Assembly (NCBI GenBank): GCA_029688905.1
Contig: JARULB010000004.1
Location: forward strand, 124,001-188,000
DNA from: Balneolales bacterium ANBcel1
Lineage (GTDB): Bacteria; Bacteroidota; Rhodothermia; Balneolales; Natronogracilivirgulaceae
Length of the DNA stretch: 64,000 nt
Reading direction: 5' to 3'
Shown here: positions 17,914-26,187 of the stretch, piece by piece
Layout of the letters: each line of letters opens with the position of its first letter
Position numbering within the stretch: position 1 is the first letter of the stretch
Notes under the pieces: generated by a model
The model's database searches: none
The model's input: the letters and a program-made list of their open reading frames with translations, nothing else
Told to the model about the DNA's origin: nothing
Position numbers and translations under genes: made by a program

Positions 17914-19767
17914 TCAATCCACCCGAATGGAAGTGGTCAAATTAATGGATATGCCCAGAGTTATGAAATCGTCTGCGCGAAGCCTGACCTCGCTGGAGTT
18001 GCTGACCTCGGTAGTAAGCATGTCACCGAGCAGATTAACTCTCCGGGCGCGGTAAAGGTGGTCGAGATGATGACCTGTAAACCGGACTTCCGTCGATCCT
18101 CCACGGGGATGCGAAACCACTCGGCTTGCAGGGTCCACCTGGGCTCCTTCCAGCTCAAAGGCGACGGGATCCATATCGATGATCTGATCGTTTTCATCCA
18201 GAAATTGCAGCTTGAACTCGGTAGTAAAAGGCTGACCGTTTTCGTATCGCACATGCATGGTCATTTCCGATATCTGAATATCGTCGTCGGGTGAGGGCAG
18301 TCCTGACAAATCAGCCGACAGGGTATCCTCGATCTGGGCCGGACCGTCATCGGTGGCCAAATTAATCGGAATATCGATGGCCATGCGCGTTGCCAGATCG
18401 ACCGGATCCACGACGAACCCTTCAGCGTACTCCGGGTTGACCACCAGCTTGCCGACAAATCGGACCTCCGTCGGCAGGTTGCTCATAAACTCCGCCACAT
18501 TGGAGTTGTCGGTATCGAACCGGACATACCTGTCGTAAATAACCTCCCACATGTTTTCAAAAGGAACCGGTTCAATATCGAACTGAACCAGGTTCTCGGC
18601 GGGTATCGGCTCCCCATCGGCCACAAGATTGCCAAGATCCGGTGAAAGAGGATCGACATAGCGTTCGGTTCCGGGCAATCCGGTAAGATAGACCCGCTCA
18701 CCCCTGCTGTTGATTCCGACGATCGCGGCGATAACGGTACCCTCCACACCTATGTTAGAGTCGTACAACAGATCAAGCACCGGGTTGGTAAGATATATCC
18801 CGGAAATACGCTCGGACAGGGCCGAGAAATCATCCAGGTCACTGATATCGGCCTCTTCGTCATTAAAAAGATCCACGTTGCCGTCACCAGTCACATCGTC
18901 ATTCAGAATCTCGACACTGCGCTGTATCTCGCCAAAAGAGACGCGTATATCCAGCTCACTGATATCGACAGATGCGGAGATGTTATCCGTTGCGCTTACG
19001 GTACGGGAGGAATCGGCCGGATGCAGCCGGGTATCTTCGGTTATGGCGGCCAGGTTATACCGGACGATATTGTCCTGTGCAAAGATTCGGGCATTTTCAA
19101 GAGATATCCATTTTTCGGGCTGACCCAGATGGGCTCTTTCGCTTCGGCGGATCCGCTCATCCCCCACAAACTGCACCCATAGCGTATCGGAGGGGTTGTA
19201 TGTGCCGGAGCCGTCTGTATCCATCACTATGCCGGGAAAGGAGATGACGAGTGTATCTATATCCAGGTCGATGTTGTTGATGAAATTTCCGATGTGCATC
19301 TCACCGGACTCAATTTCGATATAATGCTCCTCTGTAATAAACTTCAGGTCTTCGTCGGTGATTTCTATATCTCCGCTGGAAAAGAAATCCTGGGGTTCAA
19401 TCGCCTCATCCACAACCTGATCCCGCTCAATCCCCCGAATTACCAGGGTGCCGATTTCAGCGTCCACCTCGGTTGGGGTCACATCCACCTCGGGCAGTAC
19501 GCTGTCAAAATCACCCATGTCGAAATCGGCTTCCGTAGTAAGGTAGATCAGGCCCGCCTCATCGACAATGAACAGCTCCTCGTAGTCCTCGCTTGTGGTA
19601 TCGATGATGGCTCCGCTTCCCTCACCCAGTATCCTGTATGTGATACTTTGAATGATCGGTATTTCCACCGACTGCTGCATTTCAAAATCCGGGCTGGATG
19701 GCTGCTCGCAGGAAGAAAAAAAAGTAAGCAGGAGCAACAATACAGCTATCAAACGAATTGGTTTCAT
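17914..19767 (-). CDS. Large lipoprotein of unknown family, paired with the barrel gene
   Basis: A 617-residue predicted lipoprotein with lipobox 'LTFFSSC' and lipidated C20. The mature protein is very acidic, rich in beta strands and almost free of cysteine. It has several Asp-rich stretches that could bind calcium ('DTDGSGTYNPSDT', 'DVTGDGNVDLFNDEEADISDLDD') and recurrent 'IDIPINLAT'-type strands. I do not recognise the family and see no enzyme motifs. Its TGA at 17914-17916 lies 14 bases before the barrel gene ATG, so they form one unit. An outer-membrane surface role is inferred from the lipid anchor and the partner. Confidence 0.75.
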   Translation of the reverse strand: MKPIRLIAVLLLLLTFFSSCEQPSSPDFEMQQSVEIPIIQSITYRILGEGSGAIIDTTSEDYEELFIVDEAGLIYLTTEADFDMGDFDSVLPEVDVTPTEVDAEIGTLVIRGIERDQVVDEAIEPQDFFSSGDIEITDEDLKFITEEHYIEIESGEMHIGNFINNIDLDIDTLVISFPGIVMDTDGSGTYNPSDTLWVQFVGDERIRRSERAHLGQPEKWISLENARIFAQDNIVRYNLAAITEDTRLHPADSSRTVSATDNISASVDISELDIRVSFGEIQRSVEILNDDVTGDGNVDLFNDEEADISDLDDFSALSERISGIYLTNPVLDLLYDSNIGVEGTVIAAIVGINSRGERVYLTGLPGTERYVDPLSPDLGNLVADGEPIPAENLVQFDIEPVPFENMWEVIYDRYVRFDTDNSNVAEFMSNLPTEVRFVGKLVVNPEYAEGFVVDPVDLATRMAIDIPINLATDDGPAQIEDTLSADLSGLPSPDDDIQISEMTMHVRYENGQPFTTEFKLQFLDENDQIIDMDPVAFELEGAQVDPASRVVSHPRGGSTEVRFTGHHLDHLYRARRVNLLGDMLTTEVSNSSEVRLRADDFITLGISINLTTSIRVD

Positions 19768-20011
19768 AGCCCTAAACTATAATAATATCAACCGCTAAAA
19801 ACCCCTATAACCGGCAACAGCTGCCGATTAAGCGAGACGTGTTCTAAGATTAAACTTGTGAATTTTCCTGATAAAAAACAATGAAATGGTCAGGTTTCCG
19901 GAGTGGCGACAAGTGATGCCGATCGCCATGGAAATAAAAAAGCGGGGAAAGACGCGAAGTTTTCAGCAACAGACGCAAACGAAACCTGAAAGTATCAAAG
20001 CCAACAAGGAG

Positions 20012-20099
20012 CGGAGAGAGAGGGATTCGAACCCTCGGTACCCGGTTAGGGCACACTCGCTTTCCAGGCGAGCCCGTTCGACCACTCCGGCATCTCTCC
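20012..20099 (-). tRNA. tRNA-Ser (anticodon GGA)
   Basis: An 88-nt class II tRNA. The acceptor stem is GGAGAGA pairing with TCTCTCC, the discriminator is G, and the anticodon loop reads CTGGAAAG with anticodon GGA. There is a long variable arm and the T arm GAGGG-TTCGAAT-CCCTC. CCA is not encoded in the gene. It reads UCC/UCU serine codons. It stands alone between the lipoprotein and TonB genes, with no integrase or attachment-site duplication beside it. Confidence 0.96.
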
Positions 20100-20286
20100 G
20101 TTTTGAAGCTATCAGCCATGTGGTTACAGGCCGGTTAATATATGACAAATCGGGAACCCGGGCAACCTCTTTCCGGCAATGGATGCAGAATCCCCGAGCA
20201 AATCCCTGAGTATTGAAATCGCAACAGATAGCCGGGCATGCCGACAGTATGCGGGCATATTTGCGGCCTCGCGCACAGCTGCCATG

Positions 20287-20967
20287 CTACCGTGATCCGA
20301 ATCGAAACAGATGGCGGGTAGGTGAGCGCACCGGCTCACCCCGGTGCCGCGCCGGCTGAAACTCCCACTGCCGCGCCGCATTCAATACAATTTCCCGGAA
20401 TCCATAGCCGGTTTCAGCCACTTGCTCCAGGCGACCGGTATTTCTGTTGAGCAGGCGCATTTCGTAGATGGAAGCCTCCTCTACCCGCCCGTTTTCAGAG
20501 ACAATGAACAGCACTTCCACCTCGATATAGAGGTTGTCACGACGCGCATCGGACGGCATCACAGGCTCCACGATACGCCGCACCACCGGTCTGCTGTCGG
20601 GCTCCTCCACCAGTTCCACTTCGGTCTCCTCTTCCTCAAATGGAGCCAGCGGCACTCCCTCCCGGGTGATATCCCCCAGATCCAGATTGTATTCCATATC
20701 CACCACCTCTTCATGGGGCAGCGCTGCCCGGGGCCTTTGAACCTGCGGAGCGGAGCGGAGGGCCGAGACTTCCTGCATGGTTTCGACATACTCAAAGCCC
20801 AAAGGGCGTTCCTCGTCGAATCTTCCGTCCAGCTCTCTTTCCGAATCGAACATCACCGGGCAAAATCGGAACAATGCGATAAACAGCACAAGCGTGGCAA
20901 TGACGGCAAGCTGTATCCGGATCAGATAGGAGCGGTTTCTCTGTCGGAAGGAGTTCGTAGTTATCAC
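20287..20967 (-). CDS. TonB-family energy transducer
   Basis: 226 residues from a GTG start. A short cytoplasmic N-terminus and one transmembrane helix (about 17-36, 'IQLAVIATLVLFIALFRF') are followed by a Glu/Pro-rich periplasmic linker (about 45-130) and a TonB C-terminal-like domain. That domain contains 'YIEVEVLFIVSENGRVEEASIYE' and 'FREIVLNAARQWEFQPARHRGEPV', the usual pattern for contacting the TonB box of outer-membrane transporters. ExbB/ExbD and a receptor gene are not in the window, so its partner is unknown. It lies between tRNA-Ser and murQ on the minus strand. Confidence 0.85.
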   Translation of the reverse strand: MITTNSFRQRNRSYLIRIQLAVIATLVLFIALFRFCPVMFDSERELDGRFDEERPLGFEYVETMQEVSALRSAPQVQRPRAALPHEEVVDMEYNLDLGDITREGVPLAPFEEEETEVELVEEPDSRPVVRRIVEPVMPSDARRDNLYIEVEVLFIVSENGRVEEASIYEMRLLNRNTGRLEQVAETGYGFREIVLNAARQWEFQPARHRGEPVRSPTRHLFRFGSR

Positions 20968-21075
20968 CGGAAGCTGAAATAATCTTTGATCGATACGTTT
21001 AGTTGAATAAAGTGTCGTAATACCAAACGATACTGTCGAGGAACAACGAAAAAGGTCAGGTTTGCGTGCTCAATG

Positions 21076-21183
21076 TGATACTGTTGAGCCGGCGCGCCGA
21101 CCAGAGTCGCTGATGGGCGACAACCTGTTCCCTTCGGGTCGTCCGGGTGATGGTGTTACGCCAGCGAGTGCGGAACAGTATCA
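21076..21183. repeat. 108-bp segment bounded by 10-bp inverted repeats
   Basis: TGATACTGTT (21076-21085) and its exact complement AACAGTATCA (21174-21183) flank 88 bp. The right arm contains the murQ stop codon. In the murQ transcript this could fold as a 3' stem closing a structured loop. No T-tract follows and there is no transposase or target-site duplication. An mRNA 3'-end structure or a small mobile repeat are both possible. Confidence 0.5.
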
Positions 21184-22119
21184 TCCTTTGCCGATAGACT
21201 TCAGGGCTGCCCTGATAAAACCATGATGTGCCTCCAGCAGTTTCACGGCCCCGTCGGCATCCATATCCGCAAGGCCCATAACCAGGGCAATTTTCACATT
21301 CCCTCCGGCCTTGTGCAGCAAATCGGAGGATTTTTCGTAGTCATGGCCCGTAAACATGGAGACGATTCGGCGGGCACGCTCCTCGAGCTTGCGGTTGGTC
21401 AGCATCAGGTCCACCATAACGTTCTCATACACCTTACCAAGACGTATCATGATGCCGGTGGTTATCATGTTGCACACCATTTTCTGGGCGGTGGCGCTTT
21501 TGAGCCGGGTGCTGCCCATGATCACCTCCGGCCCGACCGGGATATCGATCAAAATATCGGGTGCGGGTCGGAGGTCGACCTGTTCGCGCGGCACACAGCA
21601 GACCATTATGGTACCGGCACCCCGGCGCCCGGCTTCTTCCAGACACCCCAGCACATAGGGGGTACGGCCGCTGGCCGCCAGTCCGCAGACGGTATCCGCC
21701 TGGGTCACGTCAAGCTCTGCAATATCTCTCACCCCGTTCTCCGGACGGTCTTCGGATCCCTCCTGAGCCCGGAACATGGCCTCCGGTCCGCCGGCAATAA
21801 GGCCGACCACCTGCTCGGGCCGGGTGCCGAATGTCGGCGGGCACTCCGCGGCGTCAACGACACCAATTCTCCCGCTTGTCCCCGCGCCACAATAGATAAG
21901 GCGGCCGCCTCGGGCAAGCGACAGGCGGCCTAACTCAATCGCTTCGGCAATACGGGCGCTTCGGCTCTCGACACAGGCGGCTACTTCCTGGTCTTCGCGA
22001 CTCATCAGCCGGACGATCTCCCGGGGCTCGGCCAGATCCACATGCATGGTGGCAGGGTTGCGCTGTTCGGTTTCCAAACGGCTCAGCTGTTCGTAAAGCT
22101 GTTTTTTCTCGGTAGACAT
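21181..22119 (-). CDS. murQ: N-acetylmuramic acid 6-phosphate etherase
   Basis: A 312-residue SIS-domain enzyme that cleaves the lactyl ether of MurNAc-6-phosphate to give GlcNAc-6-phosphate, feeding recycled cell-wall sugar into metabolism. The signature 'YCGAGTSGRIGVVDAAECPPTFG' contains the active-site glutamate E92, and the second acidic residue is E123 in 'EGSEDRPENG'. The length is normal for the family. A MurNAc kinase or PTS is not adjacent. The nearby esterase-fold gene and TonB gene are on the same strand but separated by gaps of over 150 bp, so cotranscription is uncertain. Confidence 0.96.
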   Translation of the reverse strand: MSTEKKQLYEQLSRLETEQRNPATMHVDLAEPREIVRLMSREDQEVAACVESRSARIAEAIELGRLSLARGGRLIYCGAGTSGRIGVVDAAECPPTFGTRPEQVVGLIAGGPEAMFRAQEGSEDRPENGVRDIAELDVTQADTVCGLAASGRTPYVLGCLEEAGRRGAGTIMVCCVPREQVDLRPAPDILIDIPVGPEVIMGSTRLKSATAQKMVCNMITTGIMIRLGKVYENVMVDLMLTNRKLEERARRIVSMFTGHDYEKSSDLLHKAGGNVKIALVMGLADMDADGAVKLLEAHHGFIRAALKSIGKG

Positions 22120-22284
22120 GGGTTACAAAACGGATGCCGGCACGAATTTGCACCTGCTATTGTGGTGGGACAGGCCGTCACGGGACATACGGCATCGGCA
22201 CCGGATATACGCGAGCCGGAGAAGTGCAGAGACAGACGGATGCAAAATCACTACATGCATGAAAGGGATAAATATGTGCGGGTA

Positions 22285-23016
22285 TCAGGGAACATGACGC
22301 TGCAGGATATTCCCCCAGACTTCCCGTCGTCCGAGACCTGCTTCAATCCAGTAATCGAAAATATGGTCAATGGACTTGGAGCGCAGAATATCGCTGAGCA
22401 TGTAGTTCAGCTCCAGATAGGGATCATCGGGGGTCACAATTAATCGGATGTCGGCATTCCTGATCTCTTCGAGCAACGATTCCTCTTCCAGGTTGGGCAG
22501 ATATTCAAGCGGATTATTGAAATAGACATTATCGTCAAAATAGTCACCCAGGAAGGGACGGATTTGGAAGCGTCCACCTATGGCGATCACTTTCTGGATC
22601 TGGCCGGGGTATTTGAGCATGAGATTCAGCGCGTGATACCCGCCCATATGGATGCCGGTTGTCATAAGAAACAGGTCACCGGTTTTTTTCCGGATATGCG
22701 GCAGCACCTCATCGATAATGAACCCTTCATACTGGCGATGTTTGTTGATTCGCGCCCTGGGTTCGGCAGCGGCGTTAAAAAAGCTCTCCTGGTCAATCGA
22801 ATCGACACAGAATAACTGGTTGTGTCCGTTTTCTATCTGGAACGAGAGCGCGTCGATCAAGCCCTGCTTCTCCCAATAGTCCGAGCTCCCGGAATCGCCG
22901 GGAAAAGCGAGAATGGGCACCCCTTCGGTTCCGTATGACAGAAGGGTTACTTCTCTGCCCAGACTGGGACTTTTCCAGCTGTGTCGATTTCCTGTAATTT
23001 TGCCCGCATCTTTCAT
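22285..23016 (-). CDS. Esterase-superfamily homologue lacking catalytic Ser and His (COG4947-like)
   Basis: A 243-residue alpha/beta-hydrolase-fold protein of the kind annotated 'esterase family protein'. Family landmarks are present: 'LAFPGDSGSSDYWE', 'QLFCVDSIDQESFFN', 'GYHALNLMLKYPGQIQKVIAIGGRF' and 'YFDDNVYFNNPLEYLPNL'. At the nucleophile elbow, where relatives read G-C-S-x-G-G, this protein reads 'GIHMGGYHAL', so serine is replaced by histidine. Near the C-terminus, where relatives have 'GHDWPWW', it reads 'LGRREVW', so the catalytic histidine is lost too. The acidic region 'TPDDPYLE' remains. It is probably a non-hydrolytic pseudoenzyme. Confidence 0.8.
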   Translation of the reverse strand: MKDAGKITGNRHSWKSPSLGREVTLLSYGTEGVPILAFPGDSGSSDYWEKQGLIDALSFQIENGHNQLFCVDSIDQESFFNAAAEPRARINKHRQYEGFIIDEVLPHIRKKTGDLFLMTTGIHMGGYHALNLMLKYPGQIQKVIAIGGRFQIRPFLGDYFDDNVYFNNPLEYLPNLEEESLLEEIRNADIRLIVTPDDPYLELNYMLSDILRSKSIDHIFDYWIEAGLGRREVWGNILQRHVP

Positions 23017-23377
23017 CGTGGTGCCGTTTATTCATGCATAAGCTGTTGAAAACACATATTCCGACAAGCTAACGCATCAAAAGGAATTTTAAAACCATCC
23101 CGGATCTGTTTTCCACCGCATCCCGGATGATTACGCATACTGTATAATAATTTAATTAGTACTCAAATTTCCCTATATTTTTATGTTCATGCAATAAAAT
23201 ACGAGACCCGAAACGGTCAACGTATTTCCTGTACCGATGCAGTAACTATCCGGGGGGTTTTTATTCATTAACCCGTGAGTATTTCAGGCCGGCCGAAAGT
23301 TATCCAGGTTTTATAAGAGTAAATGTTACAATGCACTTTCGGCTTAAAACGATATTCCAATAACGTTCTTTCCCGCC
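23017..23377. other. 361-bp divergent intergenic region upstream of the LacI-type gene
   Basis: An AT-rich centre (about 23135-23210) includes TATAAT at 23143-23148 without a convincing -35 box. The 10-mer CATCCCGGAT occurs twice, at 23096-23105 and 23119-23128. The inverted repeat at 23292-23343 is listed separately. No small gene is supported. Confidence 0.6.
23292..23343. promoter_or_regulatory. 9-bp inverted repeat before the LacI-type gene, candidate operator pair
   Basis: GCCGAAAGT (23292-23300) and ACTTTCGGC (23335-23343) are exact complements separated by 34 bp, ending 34 bp before the regulator ATG. They could be two operator half-sites for autoregulation or a leader hairpin. Confidence 0.4.
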
Positions 23378-24388
23378 ATGGCAAAAAAACAGACGATTTA
23401 CGATGTCGCACGTGCAGCCAATGTAGCGATTTCCACGGTTTCCAGAGTTCTCAACGGCTCTCCCTACGTATCCAAGGCAACCAAGGACCGAGTTCAAAAG
23501 GCGATTGAAGAGCTGGATTTCCGTCCCCAGGTAAATGCCCGGAAACTTGCACGCCGCGAGCCGCAGGTCATCGCAGTGGCGCTGCCAACCTTTACCACCC
23601 CATTCTTCAACGAAGTGTTGAAAGGAATCAAGGACCAGCTGAAGCATACTGATCTTGATTTCATCATCTACAATACCGGATCCGAAAACTCTGAACAATC
23701 CTTCAAGACCTTTCTGGATCGCGGCATTCCGGACGCGCTGCTCATTTTCTCCATCAATATCGAAGACAGCATCGCGAAGCGGCTTAACACTGCTGAAATC
23801 CCCGTTGTGCTTGTCGGCAGCCGACACAGCGATTTCAATTACATCTACTGGAACAACTACAAAGGCGGCTACATGGCCGGGGAACACCTCATCCGGGAGG
23901 GATACAAGAAAATCGGGATGGTCCGTTCGCACAGCAAGTCGCCGGTTGCCGATTCGCGGGAGAAAGGATTCCGCGAGGTTCTTCTCGAGCACAACCTGCC
24001 CCTTGATGAAAACTTCTTCGTGAAGGGTATCACCCGGAAGCATTCGGGCTACAGTGAGGAAGCCGGGTACGAATCGGTTCAGATCATGGAGGACCGGGGG
24101 GGGTTGCCCGAGGCGATTTTCTGCACCAACGATGCCCAGGCGATCGGTGTAATGCATGCGCTCAGGGAGCGAAGCATGCGCATCCCGGAAGACGTTGCGG
24201 TTATGGGCTACGATAACATCAAAATGGCGAAATATGTCGGGCTTTCGACCATCGACCAAAAGATGTATGATGTCGGAATCCAGTCCATCAACCGTCTTAT
24301 CGACATGATCAAAAAGAAGGACAATTCGATCAAACAATCCGAAATTGATCCGGAGCTGGTCATCCGTCAATCCACACGACGCATCTGA
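23378..24388 (+). CDS. LacI-family transcriptional regulator
   Basis: 336 residues. The N-terminal helix-turn-helix and hinge read 'TIYDVARAANVAISTVSRVL' followed by 'SPYVSKATKDRVQKAIEEL', a canonical LacI/GalR DNA-binding domain (1-60). The rest is a sugar-binding-type periplasmic-binding fold ('VIAVALPTFTTPFFNEVLKGI', 'AIFCTNDAQAIGVMHALRE', 'VAVMGYDNIKMAKYVGLSTI'). The effector is unknown and no sugar-use genes adjoin it. purC follows 9 bp after the stop in the same frame, which is unusual for a LacI regulator; PurR, a LacI-family purine repressor in enterobacteria, is a suggestive but unproven parallel. Confidence 0.92.
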   Translation: MAKKQTIYDVARAANVAISTVSRVLNGSPYVSKATKDRVQKAIEELDFRPQVNARKLARREPQVIAVALPTFTTPFFNEVLKGIKDQLKHTDLDFIIYNTGSENSEQSFKTFLDRGIPDALLIFSINIEDSIAKRLNTAEIPVVLVGSRHSDFNYIYWNNYKGGYMAGEHLIREGYKKIGMVRSHSKSPVADSREKGFREVLLEHNLPLDENFFVKGITRKHSGYSEEAGYESVQIMEDRGGLPEAIFCTNDAQAIGVMHALRERSMRIPEDVAVMGYDNIKMAKYVGLSTIDQKMYDVGIQSINRLIDMIKKKDNSIKQSEIDPELVIRQSTRRI

Positions 24389-24397
24389 TTCTCTATT

Positions 24398-25360
24398 TTG
24401 AAAGACTTCACCGACACCCGGCAGCTGCTGGACAACTGCATCCGGGAGAGCCATCTTCCCGGACGACCCGCCGATTACCGAGGCAAGGTACGCGACATCT
24501 ACCATCTTCCCGAGAATCAGATGGCCATTGTCGCGACCGACCGCATCTCCGCTTTTGACCACATCTTCGCCGAGCCGATCCCTTTCAAGGGGCAGCTTCT
24601 GAATCAGCTCGCCTGGTACGGATTTCGCCGGGTCTCCTCCATATGCCCTCACCACGTACTGGAGGTTCCGCACCCCAACGTCACCATCGCACGCCGCTGC
24701 GAACCGCTGCCGGTGGAAGTGGTCGTCAGGGGCTTTCTGACCGGCCACGCCTGGCGTGTGTACAGGGAAGGCGGACGCGAACTGTGCGGGGTTACACTGC
24801 CGGACGGACTTCGCGAGCATCAGGCCTTTGACCGGCCCATCATCACTCCGACAACCAAGGCGCATCAGGGGCACGATGAAGACATCTCCGCCGGGGAGAT
24901 CATCCGTCAGGGCCTGGTTTCCCGAAAACGCTGGGAAGAGATCCACCATACCGCCCTCGCCCTCTTCGAAACCGGCTCGCAGGACGCGCTCGACAAGGGG
25001 CTGCTGCTTGTTGATACCAAGTATGAATTCGGACTCTATCAGAATGAACTGGTGCTCATCGATGAGGTCCATACCACCGATTCATCACGCTTTTTTTATG
25101 CCGACGGGTACCGGCAGCGCCTTGAGCGCGGAGAAGCGCAAAAACAGCTTTCCAAGGAATTTCTGAGAGAATGGCTGATTGAGAGCGGCCATCATGCCGA
25201 ACTGGATCGCAAACTGCCCTCACTGCCGGACGACCTGCGTATCACCATCTACCAACGCTACCGGGAGCTTTACGAAACATTGACCGGGGAGAGTTTCGAG
25301 CCGGTCGATACCACCCATTTCAACCGGGATTTTGCCGCGATACTTGAGCGGTTCGGATGA
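24398..25360 (+). CDS. purC: SAICAR synthetase
   Basis: A 320-residue enzyme of purine synthesis that joins CAIR and aspartate with ATP. 'YRGKVRDIYHLPENQMAIVATDRISAFD' is the PurC signature with the ATP-binding loop. 'VEVVVRGFLTGHAWRVYREG' and 'LLLVDTKYEFG' follow. The length matches the longer, yeast-like PurC form. No ATG is available before the conserved core, so TTG at 24398 is the likely start (ATT is one codon earlier), 9 bp after the LacI-type stop. No clear Shine-Dalgarno is seen, so translation may be coupled to the upstream gene. Confidence 0.93.
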   Translation: MKDFTDTRQLLDNCIRESHLPGRPADYRGKVRDIYHLPENQMAIVATDRISAFDHIFAEPIPFKGQLLNQLAWYGFRRVSSICPHHVLEVPHPNVTIARRCEPLPVEVVVRGFLTGHAWRVYREGGRELCGVTLPDGLREHQAFDRPIITPTTKAHQGHDEDISAGEIIRQGLVSRKRWEEIHHTALALFETGSQDALDKGLLLVDTKYEFGLYQNELVLIDEVHTTDSSRFFYADGYRQRLERGEAQKQLSKEFLREWLIESGHHAELDRKLPSLPDDLRITIYQRYRELYETLTGESFEPVDTTHFNRDFAAILERFG

Positions 25361-25413
25361 CGGTTGACAGTGTTTCGAGATGACAGGCTGACGGCTTCGC
25401 TGCTGGACCGGAA

Positions 25414-26064
25414 TTACGGCACATTCAGGAACTTGTGGACCTGCAGGCTGACGGCCCAGTCAGGATGCCTCTTCACATAGTCGACGATCAGGGGGATTGA
25501 CTCCGGCGTATCCCATTCCGGCTGAAGCATTTTACGGGCTGTAGCCGGACACCTGGCCGCGTTTTTTTCGGCGTATGTCAAATCCTTGCGCGTGAGCACG
25601 ACTACCTTGAGTTCATCGACCAGCGGAAACACTTCGTCGAGGGGCTCCTTGAACCGTTTTGGTGAAAGTGTAAACCAATCGATGGAACCGGTCGGCGGTG
25701 AGGAGCCGCTTGTTTCCAGGTGGATGCTCATGCCGGCTTCGTGAAGCCCGGTGGTGAGCGCCTCGAGATTGTGCATCAGCGGTTCGCCTCCGGTAATGAC
25801 GGCTATGTCCGCACCCGAGTCACGGGCGGCAGCGACAAGCTGCGTGGTAGCGACCTCAGGATGCCCGGACGCGTCCCAGCTCTCCTTGACATCACACCAC
25901 CAGCAGCCGACATCACACCCGGCCAGTCGGATAAAGTAGGCGGGCCGGCCGGAGTGGGCACCCTCGCCCTGAATGGTATAAAAATGCTCCATTACGGGGT
26001 AGCGGGTCCGGGTCCAGTCGGCAGATGCCGCAGTTTCGGTAGCTTTGGTGTGATTCTGATCCAT
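25414..26064 (-). CDS. queE: 7-carboxy-7-deazaguanine synthase
   Basis: A 216-residue radical-SAM enzyme that converts carboxy-tetrahydropterin to 7-carboxy-7-deazaguanine in the queuosine/preQ0 pathway. The [4Fe-4S] cluster motif CxxxCxxC is C50, C54 and C57 ('LAGCDVGCWWCDVK'). The N-terminal 'YTIQGEGAHSGRPAYFIRLAGC' and 'VITGGEPLMHN' are typical of QueE. The residues before about 22 are Ala/Thr-rich and poorly conserved, so a start a little further in is possible. queC, queD and queF are not in the window, and no preQ1 riboswitch is recognised upstream. Confidence 0.93.
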   Translation of the reverse strand: MDQNHTKATETAASADWTRTRYPVMEHFYTIQGEGAHSGRPAYFIRLAGCDVGCWWCDVKESWDASGHPEVATTQLVAAARDSGADIAVITGGEPLMHNLEALTTGLHEAGMSIHLETSGSSPPTGSIDWFTLSPKRFKEPLDEVFPLVDELKVVVLTRKDLTYAEKNAARCPATARKMLQPEWDTPESIPLIVDYVKRHPDWAVSLQVHKFLNVP

Positions 26065-26187
26065 GGCTGTTACTGGTGATGATTACGAATCTGAAGATAC
26101 AAAATTATCACGGATCACGTTCCGGGGGCTGAAATATGGCCATCGATCGGGTTTGGTGTATGATCACGTTTCGGGCTTGGGGCATGC

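Noticed and set aside
20012-20099. tRNA gene as an integration site for a genomic island
   Set aside because: No integrase and no direct repeat of the tRNA 3' end are seen nearby, and the neighbours are core genes.
23300-25072. 590-codon minus-strand frame opposite the LacI-type and purC genes
   Set aside because: It runs across two clear genes on the other strand and shows no family features.
26065-26187. preQ1 riboswitch before queE
   Set aside because: The 123 bp upstream show no pseudoknot-type hairpin with an A-rich tail that I can recognise.
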